A stretch of DNA of 64,000 bases. Origin: Streptococcus sanguinis (GTDB lineage Bacteria; Bacillota; Bacilli; Lactobacillales; Streptococcaceae). Location: assembly GCF_026781265.1 (NCBI RefSeq), contig NZ_JAKUVC010000002.1:496001-560000 (forward strand). Reading direction: 5' to 3'. This document shows positions 56,284 through 64,000 of this stretch, piece by piece; position 1 is the stretch's first letter; each line of letters opens with the position of its first letter. Made by a program: the position numbers and the translations under genes. The notes below the pieces were generated by a model that worked only from the letters and a program-made list of their open reading frames with translations, ran no database searches and was not told the DNA's origin.

Positions 56284-58980
56284 TTAAATAGCATTCTTAT
56301 CCATACCTAATTTACGTTGGATGAACTTAACAATTTCAACAATGACAATCATGGCAAAGCTACCAATCAGAACAACTGTCCATTGTGACAAGTCCAGCTT
56401 GGTCACATGGAAAATCTTTTCCAGTGGATCAATGACAATAGTTGAAATCAATAGGATGAAAGAAACCAGAATAGACCAGTTGAAGGTCTTAGACTTGAAT
56501 GGACCAACTGTAAAGATAGATTGGTAAACAGATTTCACATTGTAAGCATGGAAGAGCTGGATGAGGCCAAGCGTTGCAAAGGCCATTGTCAGAGCATCCG
56601 CATGGATAGCCTTGATATCACCGGCATGGACGGGATTAGAGATAGCATAACCATAAACCGCCAGAACCAAAGCCCCTTGCAAGACACCCTGATAGATGAT
56701 AGAGCTCATCACTCCACCTGAGAAGAAGCTAGACTTACGACCGCGAGGCTTATGACTCATGACACCTGGCTCAGCAGGCTCAACTCCCAAAGCAATAGCT
56801 GGGAAGGTATCCGTTACTAGGTTAATCCAAAGCAGATGAACTGGCTGCAGCACATCCCAGCCAAAGAGGGTTGCCAAGAAAATAGTCAGTACCTCAGCTG
56901 TATTAGCTGAAAGGAGATACTGGATAGTCTTTTGAATATTAGAGAAGACCTTACGTCCTTCTTCCACGGCTACAATGATGGTCGCAAAGTTATCATCTGC
57001 CAGAATCATGTCAGAGGCACCCTTAGATACTTCTGTACCGGTAATTCCCATACCGATACCGATATCAGCTGTCTTCAGAGCTGGCGCGTCATTAACACCG
57101 TCACCTGTCATGGCAACAACCTTACCTTGGTTTTGCCACGCTTTGACGATACGAACCTTGTGTTCTGGAGATACACGCGCGTAAACAGAGTATTGTCCAA
57201 CAACCTTTTCGAATTCTGCATCAGAAAGCTCATTGAGCTCTGCACCAGTCAAGACATGGTCTTCAGTATCTCCTTCTTCGATGATACCTAAACGCTTAGC
57301 GATAGCTTCTGCTGTATCCTGATGGTCACCGGTAATCATAATCGGACGAATACCAGCTTCCTTGGCTACACGAACAGCTTCTGTTGCTTCTGCTCGTTCT
57401 GGGTCAATCATACCGATTAAACCAGTAAAGATTAAATCATTTTCCAGATTTTCAGATGTCAGGTCAGTCGGAACTGCATCAATAATCTTGTAGGCGCCAG
57501 CCAGCACACGCAGAGCTTGGTGAGCCATTTCTGAGTTATTAGACTTGATCAACTGTGAAGTAGCATCATCAATCGCTGCAACATCTCCAGCCTTATCACG
57601 GGCAACACAGCGTTTCAATAGTTGATCTGGTGCTCCCTTTACTGCCACAAGGAATTTCCCATCTGGTAATGGATGAACGGTAGACATGAGCTTACGGTCT
57701 GAATCAAATGGCAGCTCAGCTACTCGAGGATATTTCCCTAAAAAGGCCTTCACATCATAGCCCTTGTCCAGAGCATATTGAATAAAGGCTGTTTCTGTTG
57801 GGTCACCAATTAGCTTCCCTTCCTGGTCAATCTTGGTATCATTAGCCAAAACAACCGAACGTAAGAGAGGTAGCTCCAAGCCAAGTTCAATATCTTGTCC
57901 AGCTTCATTCAGGACTCCGTCATAAAAGACTTTTTCGACCGTCATCTTATTCATGGTCAGGGTACCAGTCTTATCTGAAGCGATAATCTCAGTTGATCCC
58001 AAAGTCTCAACAGCTGGAAGCTTACGGACAATTGAATTCCGCTTAGCCAAAACCTGAGTTCCCAAAGCCAACACGATGGTAACGATAGCAGGCAGGCCTT
58101 CTGGAATAGCAGCAACTGCCAAGGCTACAGAGGTCATCAGCTCATCCAGTGGATTTTTCCCTTGAATGAAGACACCGACTACAAAAGTCACTGCAGCAAT
58201 CACCAAGATAGCATAGGTCAGAACCTTAGACAGACTATTAAGATTTTGCTTGAGCGGTGTGTCCGTTTCATCCGCATCCTGCAACATACCTGCGATGTGG
58301 CCTACTTCCGTATACATCCCTGTATTGACAACAACCCCTACTCCTCGGCCATAGGTCACATTTGAGTTTTGGAAGGCCATATTCACACGGTCTCCAATAC
58401 CAGCATCTGCAGCCACCTCAACTGTCAAATCTTTCTCAACCGGAACAGACTCACCTGTCAGAGCAGCTTCTTCGATTTTCAGTGAATTAGCTTCCAGAAG
58501 CCGCATATCCGCTGGGACAACGTCACCGGCTTCCAGTCTAACGATATCACCAGGTACCAAGTCCTTAGAATCTACTTCTGTGACATGGCCATCACGCAGG
58601 ACACGCGCAGCCGGGCTGGACATCGATTTGAGAGCTGCAATCGCTTCTTCAGCCTTTCCTTCCTGATAGACACCGAATATGGCATTGATGATTACTACAG
58701 CTAAGATGATTAAAGCATCAGCGATGTCTTCGCCGCCTGATGTGACAACAGACAAGACAGCTGCTACCAACAAGATGATAATCATCAAATCCTTGAACTG
58801 CTCTAAAAACTTCATTAAGAGAGATTTTTTCTCTCCTTCATCCAGTTCATTGCGACCATAATCAGCTAAACGCTTGGCGGCTTCTTGACTGGACAAACCT
58901 TGCTCTGAAGCGTCCAAAGTTTTGAAAATTTCCTCAGGACTCTGGGTGTAAAAAGCTTGGCGCTTTTGTTCTTGTGACAA
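56284..58980 (-). CDS. Cation-transporting P-type ATPase (Ca2+/Mn2+ export, PacL/SERCA-like)
   Basis: About 899 residues from TTG 58980 (LSQEQKRQAFY), which has GAGGAGG six nt upstream; upstream in-frame ATGs lack sites and lie closer to the riboswitch. P2A-type order: N-terminal actuator LTGES (about 174-178), TM4 AAIPEGLP (about 291-298) with the metal-binding Glu, phosphorylation motif DKTGTLT (Asp336), TGDHQDTA, and hinge GDGVNDAPALK. Ten TM helices are expected. Homologues in pneumococcus (MgtA/CaxP) export Ca2+ or Mn2+. The yybP-ykoY riboswitch upstream argues for Mn-responsive expression. Confidence 0.92.
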   Translation of the reverse strand: MSQEQKRQAFYTQSPEEIFKTLDASEQGLSSQEAAKRLADYGRNELDEGEKKSLLMKFLEQFKDLMIIILLVAAVLSVVTSGGEDIADALIILAVVIINAIFGVYQEGKAEEAIAALKSMSSPAARVLRDGHVTEVDSKDLVPGDIVRLEAGDVVPADMRLLEANSLKIEEAALTGESVPVEKDLTVEVAADAGIGDRVNMAFQNSNVTYGRGVGVVVNTGMYTEVGHIAGMLQDADETDTPLKQNLNSLSKVLTYAILVIAAVTFVVGVFIQGKNPLDELMTSVALAVAAIPEGLPAIVTIVLALGTQVLAKRNSIVRKLPAVETLGSTEIIASDKTGTLTMNKMTVEKVFYDGVLNEAGQDIELGLELPLLRSVVLANDTKIDQEGKLIGDPTETAFIQYALDKGYDVKAFLGKYPRVAELPFDSDRKLMSTVHPLPDGKFLVAVKGAPDQLLKRCVARDKAGDVAAIDDATSQLIKSNNSEMAHQALRVLAGAYKIIDAVPTDLTSENLENDLIFTGLIGMIDPERAEATEAVRVAKEAGIRPIMITGDHQDTAEAIAKRLGIIEEGDTEDHVLTGAELNELSDAEFEKVVGQYSVYARVSPEHKVRIVKAWQNQGKVVAMTGDGVNDAPALKTADIGIGMGITGTEVSKGASDMILADDNFATIIVAVEEGRKVFSNIQKTIQYLLSANTAEVLTIFLATLFGWDVLQPVHLLWINLVTDTFPAIALGVEPAEPGVMSHKPRGRKSSFFSGGVMSSIIYQGVLQGALVLAVYGYAISNPVHAGDIKAIHADALTMAFATLGLIQLFHAYNVKSVYQSIFTVGPFKSKTFNWSILVSFILLISTIVIDPLEKIFHVTKLDLSQWTVVLIGSFAMIVIVEIVKFIQRKLGMDKNAI

Positions 58981-59071
58981 TGTATTCCTCCTCTTGGCCT
59001 CTTTTATTTCTGAAGTTTTCTGACCACTAGGACTCATCATCTTGAACCACATTAGTCATATCCAAAAAGTC

Positions 59072-59187
59072 AGAAACAAAAAAGAGACCTGTTTATTAAC
59101 AAGTCTCGCTATTTCATACAAGGCCGGAAATTTCTTTCGTATTGACGACCTTGTAACGGTTATTCCGTTAGCTACTCCCTTGAGTTA
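59072..59187 (-). ncRNA. yybP-ykoY manganese riboswitch
   Basis: Minus-strand leader of the P-type ATPase. The promoter has -35 TTGCAA and -10 TGG-TATAAT (hexamer 59199-59194), with a start near 59187. The aptamer contains the conserved loop motifs AAGGGAGTAGC and GGTCGTCAATAC...CCGGCC, pairing with TTACAAGG/CCTTGTA. It ends with a terminator hairpin GAGACTTGTT/AACAGGTCTC and a T-run (59075-59107). By family rule Mn2+ binding prevents termination and turns on the exporter. Confidence 0.93.
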
Positions 59188-59265
59188 GAAACTATTATAC
59201 CAAATTTTCAAGCTTTTGCAAGGGGAAACATTATGATATTCAAGAGTTTTCTCAGAGGATAGCAG

Positions 59266-59658
59266 TTAACCCCAGCTAATCTCCATTTCATAGCTGGCAA
59301 AAATCTGCTCCCCATCAACAGTTTTCAGCTGATAATGAAGTTGCAGGACTTGATTAGTAAAATCAACCTTATAGAAAGGAGTATCGGTCACAAACTGCTG
59401 CACGCCCACAGGTGTATGGATGCCAACCAGCGCCTGCCCTTGACTGATGAAGCGCATGATGGACTTAGGCTCGGAAAAGCGTGTCATAACCAACTCTTTA
59501 TCGTGAAACTTCAGAACCACTTTCTCACCTTCCTCATTCTTGTAAAGCAGATAATGATAGTCTCCTTTTTGCATCCAGTCCGTATCGTAGACCTGATCAA
59601 TTAGCTCGGTATGCCCGTCCAGCTGGATTTGATTTTTTATTCTAATTTGCATCTTCAT
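59266..59658 (-). CDS. DUF1934 family beta-barrel protein
   Basis: 130 residues, mostly beta strands: MQIRIKNQIQLDG, YHYLLYKNEEGEKVVLKF, VLQLHYQLKTVDGEQIFASY and MEISWG at the end. This is the DUF1934 (YwiB-like) lipocalin/calycin-type fold, function unknown. The start may be ATG 59658 or the second ATG six nt downstream. Found next to housekeeping genes in many Firmicutes. No signal peptide. Confidence 0.82.
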   Translation of the reverse strand: MKMQIRIKNQIQLDGHTELIDQVYDTDWMQKGDYHYLLYKNEEGEKVVLKFHDKELVMTRFSEPKSIMRFISQGQALVGIHTPVGVQQFVTDTPFYKVDFTNQVLQLHYQLKTVDGEQIFASYEMEISWG

Positions 59659-59750
59659 CTCGTTTCTGTTTTTCTTTCCCTATTCTATCAAAAAAATGAC
59701 AAAATTGCTCTTCTTTCAGTTGCAGCTTTGATTTTTTTCCTACTATGATT

Positions 59751-59767
59751 TGTGGTATAATGGTAAC
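59751..59767 (+). promoter_or_regulatory. Promoter of the HD-domain gene, leaderless type
   Basis: TGG-TATAAT (hexamer 59756-59761) is followed by 6 nt and ATG 59768. No ribosome site can fit between the transcription start and the start codon. Confidence 0.65.
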
Positions 59768-61069
59768 ATGATTGAAAAAGTATTTCGGGACCCGGTTCAT
59801 AATTATGTTCATGTGGACCATCAGGTTATTTATGATTTAATCAATACCAAAGAATTTCAACGGCTGCGCCGCATCAAACAGCTGGGTACCTCCGGCTATA
59901 CTTTCCACGGCGGGGAGCACAGCCGTTTTTCGCATTGTCTGGGAGCTTATGAGATTGCTCGGCGCATCACTAAGATTTTCAATGAAAAATACCAAGCCAA
60001 CTGGGATAGCCATGAAAGCCTGCTGACCATGACTGCAGCTCTCCTTCATGACTTGGGACACGGAGCTTATTCACATACTTTCGAGCGTCTTTTTGACACT
60101 AATCACGAGGATATTACGCGGCAAATCATCACCAGCCCAGAGACGGAGATTCATCAGGTACTGGTGCAGGTTTCACCAGATTTCCCTGAAAAGGTAGCTA
60201 GCGTCATCAACCATACCTATCCCAATAAACAGGTGGTTCAGCTGATTTCCAGCCAGATTGATGTGGACCGGATGGACTATCTCTTGCGAGATTCCTTTTT
60301 TACTGGTGCTTCCTATGGACAATTTGACTTAACCAGAATTTTACGAGTGATTTGTCCTGTAGAAAACGGCATCGCCTTCAAGCGCAATGGCATGCATGCA
60401 GTAGAAGACTACGTAGTCAGCCGCTACCAGATGTACATGCAAGTCTATTTCCACCCAGCTAGCCGTGCTATGGAAGTTCTGCTGCAAAATCTGCTCAAGC
60501 GGGCCAAGTTTCTCTATCCGGCTCAGAAGGATTATTTTGCGCTATCATCGCCCAATCTCATTCCATTCTTTGAAAACAGAGTGACCCTGCAGGATTATCT
60601 GGCCTTGGATGATGGTGTTATGAATACCTATTTCCAAGTTTGGATGACTAGTCCGGATAAGATTTTATCTGACCTGGCTCAGCGTTTTATCAACCGCAAG
60701 GTCTTTAAGTCTATCGTCTTCTCTCAGGAAAACGAAGCGCATTTGGATATCATGCGAGACCTAGTTGGACAGGTTGGTTTTGACCCTGATTACTATACTG
60801 CTATCCATCGTAATTTTGATTTGCCTTACGATTTCTACCGGCCTGACGTTGAAAAACCCCGGACCCAGATTGAGATTCTGCAAAAAGATGGCAGCTTAGC
60901 AGAATTGTCCAGCCTGTCACCTATCGTTCATTCGCTAGCAGGGACCAGACAAGGAGATAATCGCTTCTACTTCCCTAAGGAAATGCTGGCAGAGACGGGA
61001 CTTTTCAGCGAAAAAAACCATACCTTTATGCACTATATCAAAAACGACCAATTTACCTACGGAGAATAA
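59768..61069 (+). CDS. HD-domain phosphohydrolase (YwfO/SPO1-dNTPase-like)
   Basis: 433 residues from ATG 59768 (MIEKVFRDPVHNYVHVD). The in-frame start 18 nt upstream overlaps the -10 and is rejected. The HD metal site is visible as HSRFSHCLGAYEIARR (about 52-67), LLHDLGHGAYSHTFER (about 92-107, the HD pair) and DVDRMDYLLRD (about 172). It resembles deoxynucleotide triphosphohydrolases related to dGTPase/SAMHD1. Substrate not tested. The next gene starts 1 nt after its stop, so HD, HAD and the two FemAB genes probably form one operon. Confidence 0.85.
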   Translation: MIEKVFRDPVHNYVHVDHQVIYDLINTKEFQRLRRIKQLGTSGYTFHGGEHSRFSHCLGAYEIARRITKIFNEKYQANWDSHESLLTMTAALLHDLGHGAYSHTFERLFDTNHEDITRQIITSPETEIHQVLVQVSPDFPEKVASVINHTYPNKQVVQLISSQIDVDRMDYLLRDSFFTGASYGQFDLTRILRVICPVENGIAFKRNGMHAVEDYVVSRYQMYMQVYFHPASRAMEVLLQNLLKRAKFLYPAQKDYFALSSPNLIPFFENRVTLQDYLALDDGVMNTYFQVWMTSPDKILSDLAQRFINRKVFKSIVFSQENEAHLDIMRDLVGQVGFDPDYYTAIHRNFDLPYDFYRPDVEKPRTQIEILQKDGSLAELSSLSPIVHSLAGTRQGDNRFYFPKEMLAETGLFSEKNHTFMHYIKNDQFTYGE

Positions 61070-61070
61070 T

Positions 61071-61880
61071 ATGTCTATCAAATTAGTTGCCGTTGACATT
61101 GACGGAACCCTTTTAAATAACCAAAAAGAAATCACTCCTGAAGTCTTCAGCGCTGTTCAGGATGCCAAGGCTGCTGGCGTTAAAATCGTCATTGCAACCG
61201 GCCGTCCTATTGCGGGTGTTCAAAAGCTTCTCGAGGACCTAGAGCTTAATCAGCCAGACAACTATGTCGTTACCTTCAACGGCGGACTGGTGCAGGATAC
61301 TGTCACAGGTCAAGAATTAATCAAAGAAACACTGACTTATGATGACTATCTGGATATCGAACTGCTTGGTCGAAAATTAGGCGTTCACATGCATGCCATC
61401 ACTAAGGACGGCATTTATACAGCTAATCGTAACATCGGCAAGTACACTGTTTACGAGTCCAATCTGGTCAGCATGCCTATCTTCTACCGCACACCTGAAG
61501 AAATGGTCAATAAAGAAATCGTTAAGTGCATGTATATTGATGAGCCAGAAATTCTGGATGCGGCCATTGCCAAGCTGCCACCGGAATTAGCTGAAAAATA
61601 TACACTGGTTAAGTCAGCTCCTTTCTATCTGGAAATTGTCAAAAAGACTGTCAATAAAGGAGCTGCTATCCTTCATCTGGCTGAAAAACTTGGCTTAAGC
61701 AAGGAGCAGACCATGGCTATCGGTGATGAAGAAAACGACCGCGCCATGCTGGAAGCCGTTGGCTCTCCTGTTGTCATGGAAAACGGTAAGGAAGAACTCA
61801 AGAAAATCGCCAAATATATCACCAAATCGAATGACGAATCCGGCGTAGCACACGCTATTAGAGAGTGGGTTTTAAAATAA
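61071..61880 (+). CDS. Cof-type HAD phosphatase (YidA-like)
   Basis: 269 residues. Motif I DIDGTLLNNQKEIT (about 9-22), motif II IATGRPIAGV (about 42), catalytic Lys in KKTVNKGAAILHLAE (about 193) and motif IV GDEENDRAMLEAVGSP (about 222). It carries a type C2 cap. These enzymes dephosphorylate sugar phosphates or pyridoxal phosphate. The stop codon overlaps the start of the FemAB gene (TAATG), which indicates coupling to peptidoglycan cross-bridge genes. Confidence 0.92.
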   Translation: MSIKLVAVDIDGTLLNNQKEITPEVFSAVQDAKAAGVKIVIATGRPIAGVQKLLEDLELNQPDNYVVTFNGGLVQDTVTGQELIKETLTYDDYLDIELLGRKLGVHMHAITKDGIYTANRNIGKYTVYESNLVSMPIFYRTPEEMVNKEIVKCMYIDEPEILDAAIAKLPPELAEKYTLVKSAPFYLEIVKKTVNKGAAILHLAEKLGLSKEQTMAIGDEENDRAMLEAVGSPVVMENGKEELKKIAKYITKSNDESGVAHAIREWVLK

Positions 61881-63094
61881 TGTTTAGTTACAAAATTGGA
61901 ATTTCAGCTCAGGAACACGATGATTTTGTCACGGCTCATCCACAGGCCAATCTTCTGCAGAGCTCAGCCTGGGCTCAGATTAAGGATAACTGGGCTAATG
62001 AGCGCTTGGGCTTCTATAAAGACGACCGCTTGGTTGCTGCAGCCAGTGTCTTGATCAAACCACTGCCCTTAGGGATGACCATGCTTTATATCCCGCGCGG
62101 CCCCATCATGGACTATGGTGACAAGGAGCTGCTGGCCTTTGTTTTGGCCTCGCTCAAGAAATTTGCCAAGGAGAAAAAAGCGCTATTTGCCAAGTTTGAT
62201 CCTAGCCTCTTTCTGGCAGAAAGCAAGATGGGTGGCGAATTGCAAGACAAGGCAGAAACGATTGAGCTGATTCAAAAACTGCAGCAAGCTGGAGCTGTCT
62301 GGGTCGGGCGGACTGAGTCTCTGGACGAAACCATCCAGCCTCGCTTGCAGGCTAATATTCATAAAGAAGATTTCAGCGAGGAACTGCTTTCTAAGAGTAC
62401 TCGTCAAGCTATTCGCACTGCCCGTAACAAAGGCATCCAAATCCAATTTGGAGGAGCAGAATTACTGGATGACTTTTCAGCCCTGATGAAGAAGACAGAA
62501 AATAGAAAAAACATCCACCTACGCGGCAAAGACTATTACCAAAAACTCTTGGATACTTATCCTGAGCACTCCTACATCACCTTGTCTAGCATTGATCTAA
62601 AGGCACGCTTGGAAGACTTGCAGACTCAGCTGACCAAGACACTCAAGGAAGCAGAGAAATTTACCGAGAAAACCAAGCCCGGCAAGATTGAGAATAACAA
62701 GCAAGAACAGAAACGCCTCCAAGAAGAGATTGACTTTCTGCAGGACAAAATCAGCCAAGGGGCTGCTGTCGTTCCCCTGTCTGGCACACTGGTCTTGGAA
62801 TACGGCAAAACCTCTGAAAATATCTATGCCGGAATGGACGAGGAGTACCGCCGTTACCAGCCAGCCATCATCACTTGGTACGAAACAGCCAAACATGCTT
62901 TTGAGCGCGGAGCTGATTGGCAAAATATGGGCGGAATCGAAAACGACCTCAAGGGTGGTCTCTATAGCTTTAAATCCAAGTTCAATCCGACCATTGAGGA
63001 ATTTGCTGGTGAGTTTAACCTGCCGACCAATCCCCTCTATCACCTCTCCAATCATGTCTACACTATCAGAAAGAAACTGCGCAGCAAGCATTAA
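61880..63094 (+). CDS. FemAB-family aminoacyltransferase (MurM-like)
   Basis: 404 residues from ATG 61880 (MFSYKIGISAQEHDDF), overlapping the HAD stop. Two GNAT-like subdomains: QSSAWAQIKDNW near 28 and YIPRGPIMDY near 72 in the first, and YAGMDEEYRRYQPAIITWYE and GIENDLKGGLYSFKSKFNP in the second. They are split by a Lys/Glu-rich coiled-coil arm (about 240-300) that contacts tRNA. MurM adds Ser or Ala from aminoacyl-tRNA to lipid II Lys to start the cross-bridge. Assigned on tandem order with the next gene; no symbol given because specificity is unknown. Confidence 0.9.
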   Translation: MFSYKIGISAQEHDDFVTAHPQANLLQSSAWAQIKDNWANERLGFYKDDRLVAAASVLIKPLPLGMTMLYIPRGPIMDYGDKELLAFVLASLKKFAKEKKALFAKFDPSLFLAESKMGGELQDKAETIELIQKLQQAGAVWVGRTESLDETIQPRLQANIHKEDFSEELLSKSTRQAIRTARNKGIQIQFGGAELLDDFSALMKKTENRKNIHLRGKDYYQKLLDTYPEHSYITLSSIDLKARLEDLQTQLTKTLKEAEKFTEKTKPGKIENNKQEQKRLQEEIDFLQDKISQGAAVVPLSGTLVLEYGKTSENIYAGMDEEYRRYQPAIITWYETAKHAFERGADWQNMGGIENDLKGGLYSFKSKFNPTIEEFAGEFNLPTNPLYHLSNHVYTIRKKLRSKH

Positions 63095-63108
63095 AAGAAA
63101 GGAAGCCT

Positions 63109-64000
63109 ATGACCTTTAAACTTCTCAGCCAAGAAGAATTTATCCAGCATACCTCAGCTAGCTCCCAACGCTCTTTTATGCAGACCGTGGAAATGGCAGA
63201 GCTGCTGAGCAAGCGTGGCTTCAGTACCCAGTATATCGGCTACACTGACCCGCAGGGACAGGTAGTGGTGTCTGCTGTCCTCTACAGCATGCCTATGACT
63301 GGCGGCCTCCATATGGAAATCAACTGCGGTCCTGTCTCTACTGATGCTCAATACCTGACTCCTTTCTATCAAGCTTTGCAGGCTTACGCTAAAAAAGAAG
63401 GCGCCCTAGAGCTCATCATCAAGCCCTATGAGACGTACCAGACCTTTGACAGCAATGGCCAGCCTACATCTGATGAAAAAGTCGAGCTTATCCAGCAACT
63501 GACTGATTTGGGCTTTGACTTTGACGGCTTACAGACAGGCTATCCAGGTGGGGAGCCTGATTGGCATTATGTCAAAGACTTAGCTGGTCTGACGGAGAAA
63601 GACTTGCTCAAATCCTTCAGTAAAAATGGCAAGGCGACTGTCAAAAAGGCTAATACCTTTGGTATCAAGCTAAAAAGGCTGGAACGCGACCAGCTCAATC
63701 TTTTCAAAGAGATTACCTCTGCCACTTCTGATCGGCGTGAATACGATGACAAGCCACTGGACTATTACCAAGATTTTTATGATAGCTTTGGTCAACAAGC
63801 GGACTTTATGACAGCCAGTCTCAACTTCAAGGACTATCTTCAGAACTTACAAAAAGACCAAGAGAAACTGGGCCAGAAAATTCAGAAACTGCAGGCAGAC
63901 TTGGGCAACAATCCTAAATCCGAAAAGAAACAAAACCAGCTGCGAGAGCTTTCCAGCCAGTTTGATAGCTTTGAAACCCGCAAAGCAGAGGCTCAAGAGC
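63109..64000 (+). CDS. FemAB-family aminoacyltransferase (MurN-like), right-edge partial
   Basis: 297 codons in the window; the frame runs off the right edge within the coiled-coil arm. ATG 63109 follows AAAGGAAG, 14 nt after the upstream stop. MTFKLLSQEEFIQHTSASSQRSFMQ begins the first subdomain, and SKNGKATVKKANTFGIK and SDRREYDDKPLDYYQDFYDSF are the standard FemAB substrate-channel region. It probably adds the second cross-bridge residue (Ala), as MurN does in pneumococcus. Specificity is inferred from order only. Confidence 0.9.
   Translation, partial: MTFKLLSQEEFIQHTSASSQRSFMQTVEMAELLSKRGFSTQYIGYTDPQGQVVVSAVLYSMPMTGGLHMEINCGPVSTDAQYLTPFYQALQAYAKKEGALELIIKPYETYQTFDSNGQPTSDEKVELIQQLTDLGFDFDGLQTGYPGGEPDWHYVKDLAGLTEKDLLKSFSKNGKATVKKANTFGIKLKRLERDQLNLFKEITSATSDRREYDDKPLDYYQDFYDSFGQQADFMTASLNFKDYLQNLQKDQEKLGQKIQKLQADLGNNPKSEKKQNQLRELSSQFDSFETRKAEAQE

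Overview
The window looks like a chromosome segment of an oral mitis-group streptococcus, most like Streptococcus sanguinis or a close relative. This is inferred from gene content and order: tandem CshA-type fibrillar adhesins, acetolactate decarboxylase, ezrA-gyrB-HAD-rodA, prfB-ftsE-ftsX, an Mn-riboswitch-controlled Ca/Mn P-type ATPase and a murM/murN-type pair. Most genes lie on the minus strand. The base composition is typical low-GC Firmicutes, with a clearly AT-richer island at about 32.4-34.3 kb.

Layout: 1-19.5 kb holds three tandem minus-strand genes for giant LPXTG surface fibrils of the CshA family. The first runs off the left edge, the second has 1966 residues and the third about 3493 residues with about 27 repeats. 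The spacers carry a conserved set of upstream terminator, distal box, palindrome and -10. 19.6-23.5 kb has an FMN reductase-like protein, acetolactate decarboxylase, a TPR protein and an AI-2E-family membrane protein. 23.6-29.2 kb is one six-gene operon: lipoprotein, membrane-fusion adaptor, ABC ATPase, MacB-like permease, OmpR-type regulator and histidine kinase. 29.4-32.1 kb has a lactonase-family protein, a 63-residue protein and the Mg2+ channel MgtE.

32.1-35.2 kb is accessory DNA and the most interesting part. It holds a HAD pseudogene, then a three-gene minus-strand operon: a PARP-like ADP-ribosyltransferase-fold protein, a small middle protein and a SecB-like chaperone. This is the toxin-antitoxin-chaperone order of the E. 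coli anti-phage system CmdTAC. Upstream lie a promoter, a candidate structured small RNA with a tRNA T-arm-like hairpin, a C-terminal gene fragment and a decayed IS200/IS605-type element.

35.3-54.2 kb is core genome: thioesterase, enolase, DUF1694, glycerate kinase/serB, ezrA, gyrB, HAD, DJ-1, rodA, YeiH, DinG/exonuclease, MBL hydrolase, ftsX, ftsE and prfB with its programmed +1 frameshift. 54.5-64 kb has a metallophosphoesterase, a DUF2785 protein, the P-type ATPase with its yybP-ykoY Mn2+ riboswitch, a DUF1934 protein, an HD phosphohydrolase, a Cof-type HAD and two FemAB aminoacyltransferases for peptidoglycan cross-bridges (the second is cut by the right edge). Several core genes have an extended -10 box only 6-9 nt before the start codon and no ribosome-binding site, so leaderless mRNAs are predicted.
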